Source: Myxococcales bacterium
Lineage (GTDB): Bacteria > Myxococcota_A > UBA9160 > UBA4427
Assembly (NCBI GenBank): GCA_012959805.1
Contig: DUCN01000011.1
Location: 62,001 to 126,000, forward strand
DNA length: 64,000 nt
Direction: 5' to 3'
Part shown: positions 9,830-18,017 of the stretch, in pieces
Layout of the letters: every line of letters begins with the position of its first letter
Numbering within the stretch: the stretch's first letter is position 1
Notes under the pieces: generated by a model
Databases searched by the model: none
What the model was told of the DNA's origin: nothing
What the model saw: only the letters and a program-made list of their open reading frames with translations
Position numbers and translations under genes: made by a program

Positions 9830-10680
9830 AGCGACACTCCAATTCCCACGCCAATGCCTGCGCCCAGATCGATTGGTTTCACCCCACTCAGCGTACCTAG
9901 CCAGGTCGCGGGATTCGAATAGAAGCCCTCGAAGACCGATGCACGAAGCCCGAAGAGACAAACGGCTGCATAGAGCCCCGCCATCACATCGTCCGCCATC
10001 ACGCCAAGCCCTCCCCCGAGTCGCCGCTCCGCCCATCCGATGGCCCCCGGCTTCCACACATCAAACAGCCTGAATAGGACGAATCCGGTCACGACCTCGA
10101 GGAAAAAGACAATCATGTCGGCCTGACTGGCGACGGGGTGGCCCATTGAGTCGCGAATGGGTTGCAGGCTCGGACTCGCCATAGACTGCGCCATCCAAAG
10201 CGCCACAGGCAGAAGCGGGACCAACGTGATCAGCTGGCCAAGGACTTCGTCGATCACGATCCGTCCGTCATCGCGTTGACCGAAGTCGATTTCGGCTCTG
10301 CCCGCCGCATAGATCCCGAGCAGCAGGACAACGACGACCGCCAATCCGTAAAACCAGAAGAAGCTCGAGCCCACCACCCCCATCCAGGCACCGAAGAAGG
10401 CCATCAACCCGAAAAGCAGGACGCCGGCAAAGGATCCCGCGGTCCCAGGCGCGAGGGGCACGTACCCAAACCCGCCAGCAATCGCGATCCAGCGGGACCA
10501 ACGGCCCGTCGAGAGCACCACCGGTGACACGCTGGCCGGTTCCTCGTGATTGCCAGCTTCGCCTTCGCGGCCGGAAACAACTCCGGAAACAACGGAGGTC
10601 ACGGGGTTGGACGCGTGGTCATCGCCTTGAATACCGGATAGCGAGTCGATGTTGAGATTAAATTCGATGGGAAAACCCAT
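9826..10680 (-). CDS. pgpA: phosphatidylglycerophosphatase A
   Basis: Membrane lipid phosphatase that converts phosphatidylglycerol phosphate to phosphatidylglycerol. After about 50 poorly conserved residues comes the family signature GGFGYVPLAPGTAGSFAG. Hydrophobic helices follow, with the acidic catalytic stretch DDGRIVIDEVLGQLITL and RRLGGGLGVMADDVMAGLYA. At 284 residues it is longer than E. coli PgpA because of the N-terminal extension, so a downstream start is possible. It is translationally coupled to cinA. Confidence 0.88.
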   Translation of the reverse strand: MGFPIEFNLNIDSLSGIQGDDHASNPVTSVVSGVVSGREGEAGNHEEPASVSPVVLSTGRWSRWIAIAGGFGYVPLAPGTAGSFAGVLLFGLMAFFGAWMGVVGSSFFWFYGLAVVVVLLLGIYAAGRAEIDFGQRDDGRIVIDEVLGQLITLVPLLPVALWMAQSMASPSLQPIRDSMGHPVASQADMIVFFLEVVTGFVLFRLFDVWKPGAIGWAERRLGGGLGVMADDVMAGLYAAVCLFGLRASVFEGFYSNPATWLGTLSGVKPIDLGAGIGVGIGVSL

Positions 10681-10945
10681 CCATTTTCGAATTCATTCGA
10701 CTCTCGTCGATTCTGGGCAGATACACGGCCCTAATCCATCGTGCTCTGATTCGTCGCATCGAATGCATCGTCCGAAAAATTCGAATTCGTCGTCGCGGGG
10801 GGGCGTCGGTTCTCCGGGAAAGTAGCTGGGCACCTTGGAGAGCGTCAATCCAAAAGGCGAAAATTTGACGAAAACTGCAAGATTCCCCGGCGAGTCGGTC
10901 GAGTGTTCAGAGAGCCCAACTCCAGACCGATATCCATGGGAACCA

Positions 10946-12259
10946 ATGGCGATTTCCGATGACACGACCGAGATGAGGACTCCTCCGCAGAGGCCTTTCA
11001 GCCCCAGCCCCGGAGGATCGAGGGACTGGAGCAAGCGAACCAATGCCGATGCGAAAAGCTTCCTTCTCGAACTGGCCAGAGCCCTCCGCGGCTTCTCCTT
11101 CTACGACGAGACCTCGCCCGAGCGGCGTCCACTGTTGGACCGAGCCTTTCGTGCCCTCGTCGGAGAATTGGAGCGTGCGGGGTCGATCGAATTCGAGTTC
11201 GGCGATGACGAATTCAAGGTCCGCGGACTCCCGCAGCGGATCGAGACCAGCGACGTTCTGGGTCCACTCGAATCGGTCCTGCGAACCCATCGCATCCAGC
11301 GAGTCCGGCTCGACCGGGATCTCACGAGCACCGCTCTTCACGGATTCTTCGATCTCCTCGGCCAGCCTATTGAGCGATTCAGGGACCCATGGAACTTCGT
11401 TCGAATGCTCGAAGCGAGGGATTCGCGAGGCATCCGACTGAACGACACCGTTCAAGACGTCGCCCCCAGGACACCAAAACTCGAAACGACGTCACCCCGC
11501 GCATCGGCGTCCTTGGCAACCGCACACCTTGCACCCGCCCTGGACTTGCAACTGCTCAGTCTCGAGTCCCACCCCCTCGACATGCCATCGACGAACGATT
11601 CGGGCGAACGCCTGCGAGCGCGCCTGATCGAACTCGATCAGACGACCAAAGATGAGGCCTACGGCCAACTCGCCGGAGACATCACCATCTGGGCCGAAGA
11701 TCTCTTCCGTAACAACGCACGCGATGATTGCTATCGCGCGCTCCTAGTCCTGGCTGACCACGCCGTCGGCTGCGGCGGACGCCCGGAATCCCAGGCCCGC
11801 ATCGCCGCCACATGTTTCTCGCAGGTTGCGAGCGGCGATTGTCTGCGGGATCTCATTGCTCGCGCGACGGGAACGACGGAAACCGGCGTGCGGGCCGCGC
11901 AACTGCTTCTTCAATTGGGTTCGTCCGCGGCACCCGCGGTCTTCAACCAGATTTGTGACGAAGCGCAGCTGGCGCAATCCACCGCGCTCCGGTCTCTGGT
12001 ATTGGCCCTCGGCGAGCACTCCCTGCCAACGCTGGTTCAGGCGATCAACAGCGAGGATGAAATCCGCGCCGAGAACGGCATTCGCCTCGCCGGAGAACTC
12101 CAGAACCCGGCCGTCCTCCCCGCACTGATGAACGCGCTGCGAAACGCGGCGCCGCCGCAGCGGCGGGCGTCGATTCTTCGCGCCCTGGGCTTCCTTCCGG
12201 GCGACGCACCCAAACGCGCACTCGCCGAGGCCGAAGCCGCTGCATCCGACCGGCTATGA
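10946..12259 (+). CDS. HEAT-repeat protein
   Basis: The N-terminal half (ELARALRGFSFYDETSPERR onward) resembles helical sensor-like domains seen beside HEAT repeats in delta-type genomes. The C-terminal 170 residues are alpha-helical repeats of HEAT type (for example AVLPALMNALRNAAPPQRRA, SILRALGFLPGDAPKRALAE). Such proteins usually act as scaffolds. The start is uncertain: the frame is open from a TTG at 10835, and I prefer the ATG at 10946 (437 residues). No enzyme motif was seen. It is convergent with the LLM oxidoreductase gene. Confidence 0.75.
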   Translation: MAISDDTTEMRTPPQRPFSPSPGGSRDWSKRTNADAKSFLLELARALRGFSFYDETSPERRPLLDRAFRALVGELERAGSIEFEFGDDEFKVRGLPQRIETSDVLGPLESVLRTHRIQRVRLDRDLTSTALHGFFDLLGQPIERFRDPWNFVRMLEARDSRGIRLNDTVQDVAPRTPKLETTSPRASASLATAHLAPALDLQLLSLESHPLDMPSTNDSGERLRARLIELDQTTKDEAYGQLAGDITIWAEDLFRNNARDDCYRALLVLADHAVGCGGRPESQARIAATCFSQVASGDCLRDLIARATGTTETGVRAAQLLLQLGSSAAPAVFNQICDEAQLAQSTALRSLVLALGEHSLPTLVQAINSEDEIRAENGIRLAGELQNPAVLPALMNALRNAAPPQRRASILRALGFLPGDAPKRALAEAEAAASDRL

Positions 12260-12346
12260 GATCACCAGCCCGGACTCGCTGATCTCTAATCTGAGTTCCT
12301 GAATCGACTTCAGAGACTCGAAACTCGCCCGGCGCCACGCGCAGCT

Positions 12347-13363
12347 TCATTCACCCCGCTTCAACTCGCCAACGATATCCGCCCAATGTTCTGGATCTGG
12401 AGCGCGGTTATGCGTCAGGCTCACGCCATCCGCGATGCCCGCCAACCGCGCTCGTAACTTGCCAGCGATCTCATTCCGAGGCCCCACCACGGCGACCGTC
12501 TCGAGAATTTCGTCGTCAATGAGTTCTGCCATGTCGTCCCAGCGATCCAGCTTCGACAAGCGATTCAGTTCGAGGTGCAGATCGCCCCAGCCATGGCAAT
12601 CGAGCGTTGGGCGATAGGCCGGTGTCGAACCGTAAAAGGCAAGATGTTTGCGTGCAGCGAGCCAAACGCGCTCGAAGTCTTCATCGGAGTCGGCCGTGAC
12701 GACCATCGTTGCAAGAATAAGGTCGATGTCTTCACGCTTCCTCCCCACCTTCGCGAGACCACGCTCGATCGCGGGCAACACATTCTCCTCTAGAGACTTG
12801 CGACTATTGAAAGGGTGGCCGAAGAACCCATCGGCTACTTCGCCTGCCACCTGCGTCATCAGCGGACCAAATCCGGCGGTATAGATGGGCGGGGGACCAA
12901 AGGGATTCGGACCTGGACTAAAGGCCGGAATCATCAGCGTGTGCTGGTAGAACTCACCTCGGAAATCGAGAGACTCCTGCCCCTCCCAGTCGGCGAAGAT
13001 AGCCTTGATCGCAAGGGCCATCTCCCGCATTCGCTTCGCGGGACTCGACCAGGGTTGACTGAACCGCTTCTGGATATGCGGGCGGACCTGTGATCCCAGG
13101 CCCAGAATGAATCGTCCCCCGCTGATCGATTGCAGCCCATGTGCGAGATAGGCGAGATTCATCGGATTGCGTGCGAATCCGATCGCGACGGCGGTCCCGA
13201 GTTGAAGATGCTCCGTCGTCTCCGCCGCCAACACCAACGGTAGAAAGGGGTCGTGTTTGGCCTCGAAGCTGAATGCGCCGTCGTAGCCGATTTCCTCGAA
13301 ACGCCGAAAAGAGGTTCGTGCCGAACGCGGATCCTCGAGTGGCGCTGTCGTATAGATCTTCAC
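12347..13363 (-). CDS. LLM-class (luciferase-like) F420-dependent oxidoreductase
   Basis: A TIM-barrel flavin/F420 oxidoreductase of 338 residues that begins MKIYTTAPLEDPRSARTSF. The typical LLM features are present: FEEIGYDGAFSFEAKHDPFL, LQLGTAVAIGFARNPM, GRFILGLGSQVRPHI and PPIYTAGFGPLMTQVAGEVA. It matches the group of F420-dependent LLM enzymes also found in mycobacteria. Together with the NpdG homologue at 49702-50391 it suggests that the host makes F420. The substrate is unknown. The start is a GTG at 13363. Confidence 0.85.
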   Translation of the reverse strand: MKIYTTAPLEDPRSARTSFRRFEEIGYDGAFSFEAKHDPFLPLVLAAETTEHLQLGTAVAIGFARNPMNLAYLAHGLQSISGGRFILGLGSQVRPHIQKRFSQPWSSPAKRMREMALAIKAIFADWEGQESLDFRGEFYQHTLMIPAFSPGPNPFGPPPIYTAGFGPLMTQVAGEVADGFFGHPFNSRKSLEENVLPAIERGLAKVGRKREDIDLILATMVVTADSDEDFERVWLAARKHLAFYGSTPAYRPTLDCHGWGDLHLELNRLSKLDRWDDMAELIDDEILETVAVVGPRNEIAGKLRARLAGIADGVSLTHNRAPDPEHWADIVGELKRGE

Positions 13364-13470
13364 CGGGCAATGATAGACATCTCAGCCGGAACTTCGCAGT
13401 CTTCGACACCGCCACGAACCTCGGCTGAGACAACGCACGCAGTCAAGAACAAGTCGCTACACTCATCCCC

Positions 13471-13962
13471 GTGCGTACCCTTGGCGTCGATCTCGGCAGT
13501 AAACGAATCGGACTCGCGATCTCGGACGAAGCGGGAGAGTTCTCTTTTCCGGCGGGCATCCTCGAGAGTCGCGGACGCAAGAAAGACATCGCATCGCTCT
13601 GCAAGCTGATCGTCGAAAAGAAAATCGGTGACGCCGTCATCGGACTACCAATTCACATGGACGGTCGGCGTGGCCCCGAAGCCGAGAAGGCGATGCAATT
13701 TGCCGAGGCGCTCCATCAGGCCAGCAAGATTCCAGTCGAGACCCTCGACGAACGCTGGACTTCAAAGGAAGCTGAAAGGCTATTCCAGCCCGCGCCCCAG
13801 AGACGCGGAACGAAGCAGCGAAAGACCGACCGGCTTAGCCCAGAGCAGCGCAATCGCGGCGTCATCGACGAAATATCGGCCTCGATCATCCTGAGAACCT
13901 ATCTCGCGCAGCGCCGCACCCCCTCGACGAAAGAGGACCTCGAAGCGTGCAACGGCAGCTGA
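13471..13962 (+). CDS. ruvX: putative pre-16S rRNA nuclease / Holliday junction resolvase RuvX
   Basis: YqgF-family RNase H-fold nuclease, 163 residues. The first strand RTLGVDLGSKRIGLAISDE carries the catalytic Asp. GDAVIGLPIHMDGRRGPEA and VETLDERWTSKEAERL follow, and the second acidic site is in RGVIDEISASIILRTYL. The GTG start is at 13471. It heads an operon with mltG, which follows after 4 bp, a frequent bacterial pairing. Confidence 0.92.
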   Translation: MRTLGVDLGSKRIGLAISDEAGEFSFPAGILESRGRKKDIASLCKLIVEKKIGDAVIGLPIHMDGRRGPEAEKAMQFAEALHQASKIPVETLDERWTSKEAERLFQPAPQRRGTKQRKTDRLSPEQRNRGVIDEISASIILRTYLAQRRTPSTKEDLEACNGS

Positions 13963-13966
13963 ACGA

Positions 13967-15019
13967 ATGGATGCAGCAACGAATTCCGGCAAGCACCGCA
14001 TGTTGAAGGCCATCCTCGCATTGGCAGGGCTCGGCGCTCTCCTAGCCTTGGGCGGATGGCTCTGGATTGAGCGATCTCTGGCCCCGGTCGTCGCAGCCGG
14101 AGACGGAGCGATCGTCGTCCAGACCATCGACTTCGTGGTGAAGCCCGGCGATTCGCTGGGTCGCGTGGCCGATGCGCTGCAGGCGGAGGGAATCATTCGC
14201 AATGCGAAGGTGACGCGCTGGCTCGCTCGAAAGGAAGACCTCTCCTCGAAACTCAAGGTCGGCGAGTACCAGCTTTCGGCAACACAATCGACGCACGAAA
14301 TTCTCGAAACCCTCTCTAAGGGTCGCGTACGAACACATTCCGTCGTCATCCCGGAAGGCAAACGCGCAACAGAAATCGCAGACCTGCTCGTCGCAGCGGG
14401 CTTGGCCGAACGAGATGCATTTCTCGAAGTCGTTTTCGATCCGGAAGCGCCGAAGCGATTGGGGGTCGAGGGAACGAGTCTCGAAGGTTATCTATTCCCT
14501 GATACCTATCGATTTGCACGCGGCCTAGCACCCTCGAGAATTGCCGAAGCAATGGTTCGCGAGTTCGTCGGCGTTTACGAAGAATTACCGGCCCCCGAAG
14601 CGGAGCCGGTCCTCTCGATGCGCGAACAAGTCACGTTGGCGTCCATCGTTGAAAAGGAAACCGGGGCCGCTCATGAGCGACCGCTCATCGCGGCGGTCTT
14701 TCTCAATCGTCTTCGACTCGGGATGCGATTGGAAACCGATCCGACCGTGATCTACGGAATCGAAAAATTCGACGGCAACCTTCGCCGTGTCCACCTTCGG
14801 GACGCCAGCAACATCTACAACACCTACAAGATTCGCGGATTGCCTCCGGGACCCATCGCGAGCCCGGGCCGCGATGCGCTTCGCGCCGTTCGTCAACCCG
14901 CGGACTCCCCCTATCTCTATTTCGTTTCCCAGAACAACGGAACGCACGCCTTCTCAAAGACCTACGCCGAACACGAACGCGCCGTCGATCGATATCAGAG
15001 GAGACGCCGCAGGCGATGA
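13967..15019 (+). CDS. mltG: endolytic murein transglycosylase MltG
   Basis: Inner-membrane YceG-family enzyme of 350 residues that cleaves nascent glycan strands and sets their length. There is one N-terminal membrane anchor (about residues 13-33), a LysM-like region VKPGDSLGRVADALQAEG and the YceG core with EGYLFPDTYRF. The catalytic Glu is in LASIVEKET, near residue 229, and IRGLPPGPIASPGRDAL is near the end. The C-terminus is a short Arg run. It lies between ruvX (4 bp gap) and the SCP2-like gene (4 bp ATGA overlap). Confidence 0.95.
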   Translation: MDAATNSGKHRMLKAILALAGLGALLALGGWLWIERSLAPVVAAGDGAIVVQTIDFVVKPGDSLGRVADALQAEGIIRNAKVTRWLARKEDLSSKLKVGEYQLSATQSTHEILETLSKGRVRTHSVVIPEGKRATEIADLLVAAGLAERDAFLEVVFDPEAPKRLGVEGTSLEGYLFPDTYRFARGLAPSRIAEAMVREFVGVYEELPAPEAEPVLSMREQVTLASIVEKETGAAHERPLIAAVFLNRLRLGMRLETDPTVIYGIEKFDGNLRRVHLRDASNIYNTYKIRGLPPGPIASPGRDALRAVRQPADSPYLYFVSQNNGTHAFSKTYAEHERAVDRYQRRRRRR

Positions 15020-15648
15020 GTCTCATCGATGAACAGGCAGCGTTCTACCGCGAACGTGTCCCCGACCAATTCAATCAGCTCCTCGAGCGCCAATGCCGTG
15101 ATGCGGCAGATGATCCTGCGGCCGCAAGAATGCTCGAAGAAATGCAGGCCGTCCGAACTTCGATCGTCATTCAGGTCGACTGTGGCGATGCGATGCATCG
15201 AACCTTCTACGACATCGACCGCGGCGAGATGCGGACAGTCGAGCGACCAACGCACGCGCCCTTCTTGATTCTCGGTCATGTCCTCGATGACTTCGCCGCG
15301 ATCCGCCGCGAGTGCGGCGACTCCCTACTCGGGTTTCTCGGCGCGCTCGCAGGTCTTGGCGAGGAGATGCGCCTGACCTCGCAGCGCGTTCGAAGTCTGC
15401 GCGATCTTCATGGAAGCCTCGTTTTCGAACGAGTCGGCCCAGATGGCTTCACGCTTTTCGTCTCACTTGGAATCGAATCGCCCGAACCGGAACCCCGTAC
15501 CACCATCCGGATCAACGAAAAAATCTACGCCTCACTTCGCAGAGGCGACCTTGATCCCCAGGACGCATTCCTCGACGGCCTGATCGACGTCGAAGGCGAC
15601 ATGGAGATGGCCCTCGGACTCGCGCTCGCAGCGCTGTCACCGGACTAA
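15016..15648 (+). CDS. SCP2-like (sterol carrier) domain protein
   Basis: A 210-residue protein whose ATG overlaps the mltG stop (ATGA), so it is co-translated. The middle and C-terminal part resembles SCP2 sterol-transfer folds: IVIQVDCGDAMHRTFYDIDR and, near the end, RRGDLDPQDAFLDGLIDVEG followed by a hydrophobic helix. This suggests lipid or acyl-CoA binding. The N-terminal 40 residues are charged and helical. Assignment is by pattern of the C-terminal block and is moderate. Its 3' end overlaps a decayed minus-strand gene. Confidence 0.65.
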   Translation: MSLIDEQAAFYRERVPDQFNQLLERQCRDAADDPAAARMLEEMQAVRTSIVIQVDCGDAMHRTFYDIDRGEMRTVERPTHAPFLILGHVLDDFAAIRRECGDSLLGFLGALAGLGEEMRLTSQRVRSLRDLHGSLVFERVGPDGFTLFVSLGIESPEPEPRTTIRINEKIYASLRRGDLDPQDAFLDGLIDVEGDMEMALGLALAALSPD

Positions 15649-16099
15649 CAAAGACGCCCGTCGCCGTCTCGACATCGTCGTCGAGACCATCCCCATCGTC
15701 GTCGTCATCAAGAAGGAACTGGGTGAGATCGCCGGCGAGATCGAGAGCCGGAAAAGCGCCGACGACGATCGCCCAGAATCCGGGGCTGGCGGTCGCAAGA
15801 TCCACCGCGCTGCCATCTGGAGGGGATCCCTTCGAATCGCCCAGTGTTCCCGCAGCACCGGTGAATTCCGGCGAGGGCGCCGTAGTCGTCATCGCCGCAT
15901 TCGAATCGGCGGAAAAGCTTCCACCCCTCTGAATAAAGCTCTCACTCGTTAGGTCGCCCGCGGAGACCATGCTTGCACCAACGAGACCGCGAAACAGAAG
16001 CGCCATCAGCGCGGCCAAAATCTTGCCGATCGGCAATCTCGACCCTCGATACGCAAAGGGACCAGACTTCGGACTGTCGACAGATTGAGCGGAAAGCAT
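15512..16099 (-). pseudogene. remnant of a secreted Asp-rich type-3-repeat protein
   Basis: Reading leftward there is a hydrophobic export segment (GKILAALMALLFRGLVGASM). A Ser/Gly/Thr region typical of delta-type exported proteins follows (ESFIQRGGSFSADSN, SPGFWAIVVGAFP). Next comes a calcium-binding run DDDDDGDGLDDDVETATGVF. In such proteins this repeat normally recurs several times. Here the recognisable sequence ends at about 15650, exactly at the stop codon of the SCP2-like gene, and the remaining codons are simply antisense to that gene. I infer a 3' truncation by deletion. The start is uncertain (ATG at 16099, frame open to 16171). Confidence 0.5.
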
Positions 16100-16306
16100 T
16101 CGGGCTTCGTTGCATGATGCGGAATGCAGGGTCATGCAGAACTGGACCAGTCTTCGAAGCAGGACGAGCAACGTCCGAGTAAGTCACATGATCGCTCCGA
16201 CTCCTCATCTGAAGATGAGTATTCGTCGAAGCGTGGAAGGCAGCAGAGCGTCGGAAACGGCCTGGCTCCGTACACCGCTGTGACGGACCCTGAGTCGAGC
16301 CTCGCT

Positions 16307-17344
16307 CTAGACGAGGGCGACTTCGCGAAGGAGCGCAATATCGTCGAGCGCCTTGCCTGCGCCGTGAACGACCGCCGTAAAGGGGTCCTCGCTGCGTAGA
16401 ATCGGGAGTCGCGTCTCCTGCCTAAGCAGATGGTCGAGATCCGTGAGGAGTGAACCGCCGCCAACGAGCATGATGCCGCGGTCGACAATGTCGGCAGCCA
16501 ACTCCGGTGGCGTCTTCTCGAGTGTGAGATGAACGGTTTCCACGATGGCATGAATGGGCTCGACAAGAGCCTCACGCATTTCGTCGCTGGTCGTGACAAC
16601 GACCTTTGGAATACCCGCGACGAGATCGCGGCCCTTGATTTCCATTTCTTTCGTCTTGCTCTCGGTGGATGCGGTGCCGATCATCATCTTCACTTGCTCA
16701 GCAGTGCGCTCACCAATCAACATGTTGTACTTGCGCTTCACGTAATTGATGATCCCCTCATCCATCTTGTCACCGCCGGTTCGAATCGAGCGGGATGTCA
16801 CAATGCCGGACAGGGAGATGACTGCGACGTCTGTGGTACCGCCACCGATGTCGACGACCATATTCCCCGTCGGCGCCGTCACGTCCAGGCCGGCCCCGAT
16901 GGCGGCCGCCATGGGTTCTTCGATCAAGAAGACTTCGCGAGCGCCTGCCGAGAGTGCGGACTCGCGGACCGCACGTTTTTCAACGCTTGTTATGCAGGGC
17001 GGCACGCAGATCACGATTCGTGGACGCGCGAGGGTCCGTCGATTGTGGGCGCGCTGAATGAAATATCGGAGCATGGCTTCAGTGATTTCGAAGTCCGCTA
17101 TGACGCCATCCTTGATGGGTCGAATGGCTTCGATGTTGCCGGGCGTGCGGCCGAGCATCTCCTTCGCGGCGTGACCAACGGCGCGAACTTTTTGGGCGCG
17201 ACCGTTCTTCTCAGTGGTGATGGCGACGACACTCGGTTCGGAGCAGACGACGCCCTTTCCCTTGCTGTAAACGAGTGTGTTCGCAGTTCCGAGATCAATC
17301 GCGAGGTCGTGCGAGAACATTCCGGCGATGGCGTCAAGAAACAT
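16307..17344 (-). CDS. mreB: rod shape-determining protein MreB
   Basis: Bacterial actin homologue, 345 residues from the ATG at 17344, which has GGAG 6 bp upstream (alternatives at 17347 and 17356). Phosphate-1 loop AIDLGTANTLVY, phosphate-2 motif VVDIGGGTTDVAVISL and adenosine motif GIMLVGGGSLLTDLDHLLR are all intact. It polymerises under the inner membrane and guides cell-wall synthesis. No mreC, mreD, rodA or pbp2 follows, so this copy is detached from the usual elongasome operon. It lies 201 bp downstream of the membrane coiled-coil gene that ends the Pup-proteasome cluster. Confidence 0.96.
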   Translation of the reverse strand: MFLDAIAGMFSHDLAIDLGTANTLVYSKGKGVVCSEPSVVAITTEKNGRAQKVRAVGHAAKEMLGRTPGNIEAIRPIKDGVIADFEITEAMLRYFIQRAHNRRTLARPRIVICVPPCITSVEKRAVRESALSAGAREVFLIEEPMAAAIGAGLDVTAPTGNMVVDIGGGTTDVAVISLSGIVTSRSIRTGGDKMDEGIINYVKRKYNMLIGERTAEQVKMMIGTASTESKTKEMEIKGRDLVAGIPKVVVTTSDEMREALVEPIHAIVETVHLTLEKTPPELAADIVDRGIMLVGGGSLLTDLDHLLRQETRLPILRSEDPFTAVVHGAGKALDDIALLREVALV

Positions 17345-17545
17345 CATTTTCTCCATGGGGATGCGCGCTCTGGTGAGGAGTCCAGGCGTTCCTGTCCCTA
17401 TGGATCGGCACAAACACGCAGAGGTTGAGCCATAAAGGCACGGTGGCACATGAAAGTCAGCCGGCCAGCGTGAGTCCCGTCACAGGCTCTGAGCTGAGCG
17501 TCTGGCATCGACGGGATGTCTCTGCCTGAGGTCGCGTAGGGTTGT

Positions 17546-18007
17546 TTAGGGGGTGGTCGGGGTGATGGGAGATGCGGGAGTCGACTCGGGCAATTCTACG
17601 GCGCCCCTGTGCGGTCCGGCATCGATGAGCGCCCGGAGGCCATCGAGCTGGTCGGACAATTCGTAGACCCCACCGCGGATCTCGCCAAGATGGGCCCCCT
17701 GAGCCTCGACCAAGGCCTGGGAACGATCGATCTGTCGCTCGAGTCCGGCGACCTCTGCTTCGAGTTCGCTGGCTAGCTGAGCCTGCCAACCGATCACCAC
17801 GACGCCTAGAATCAGCGCCACCACCAGCATCCAGAGAGGCACGCGGCGGGAATCGGAATCGCCCTCGCGATCGCCTGCCAGGGGCATGGGCGCGGTCGTG
17901 GATGAGGTATCTGTGACGATTTCGTCGCCCGATTCCGGCGCGGAATCCACCAATTTGAGCCCGGCTGCGGCCGCGTTTTCAGAAGGCGTTGAAATATTCG
18001 ACGGCAC
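17546..18007 (-). CDS. single-pass membrane protein with coiled coil, unknown, at the end of the Pup-proteasome cluster
   Basis: A 153-residue protein. About 55 low-complexity cytoplasmic residues rich in Ala, Ser, Asp and Glu are followed by a transmembrane helix (about residues 58-77, VPLWMLVVALILGVVVIGWQ). A heptad-like segment then runs from LASELEAEVAGLERQIDRSQ through GVYELSDQLDGLRALID, and a Pro/Thr tail closes the protein. It starts 10 bp after the pafA stop, on the same strand, so it is almost certainly co-transcribed with the proteasome genes. The family is not recognised. A membrane tether or adaptor role is only a guess. Confidence 0.7.
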   Translation of the reverse strand: MPSNISTPSENAAAAGLKLVDSAPESGDEIVTDTSSTTAPMPLAGDREGDSDSRRVPLWMLVVALILGVVVIGWQAQLASELEAEVAGLERQIDRSQALVEAQGAHLGEIRGGVYELSDQLDGLRALIDAGPHRGAVELPESTPASPITPTTP

Positions 18008-18017
18008 GGCTTCTCGC

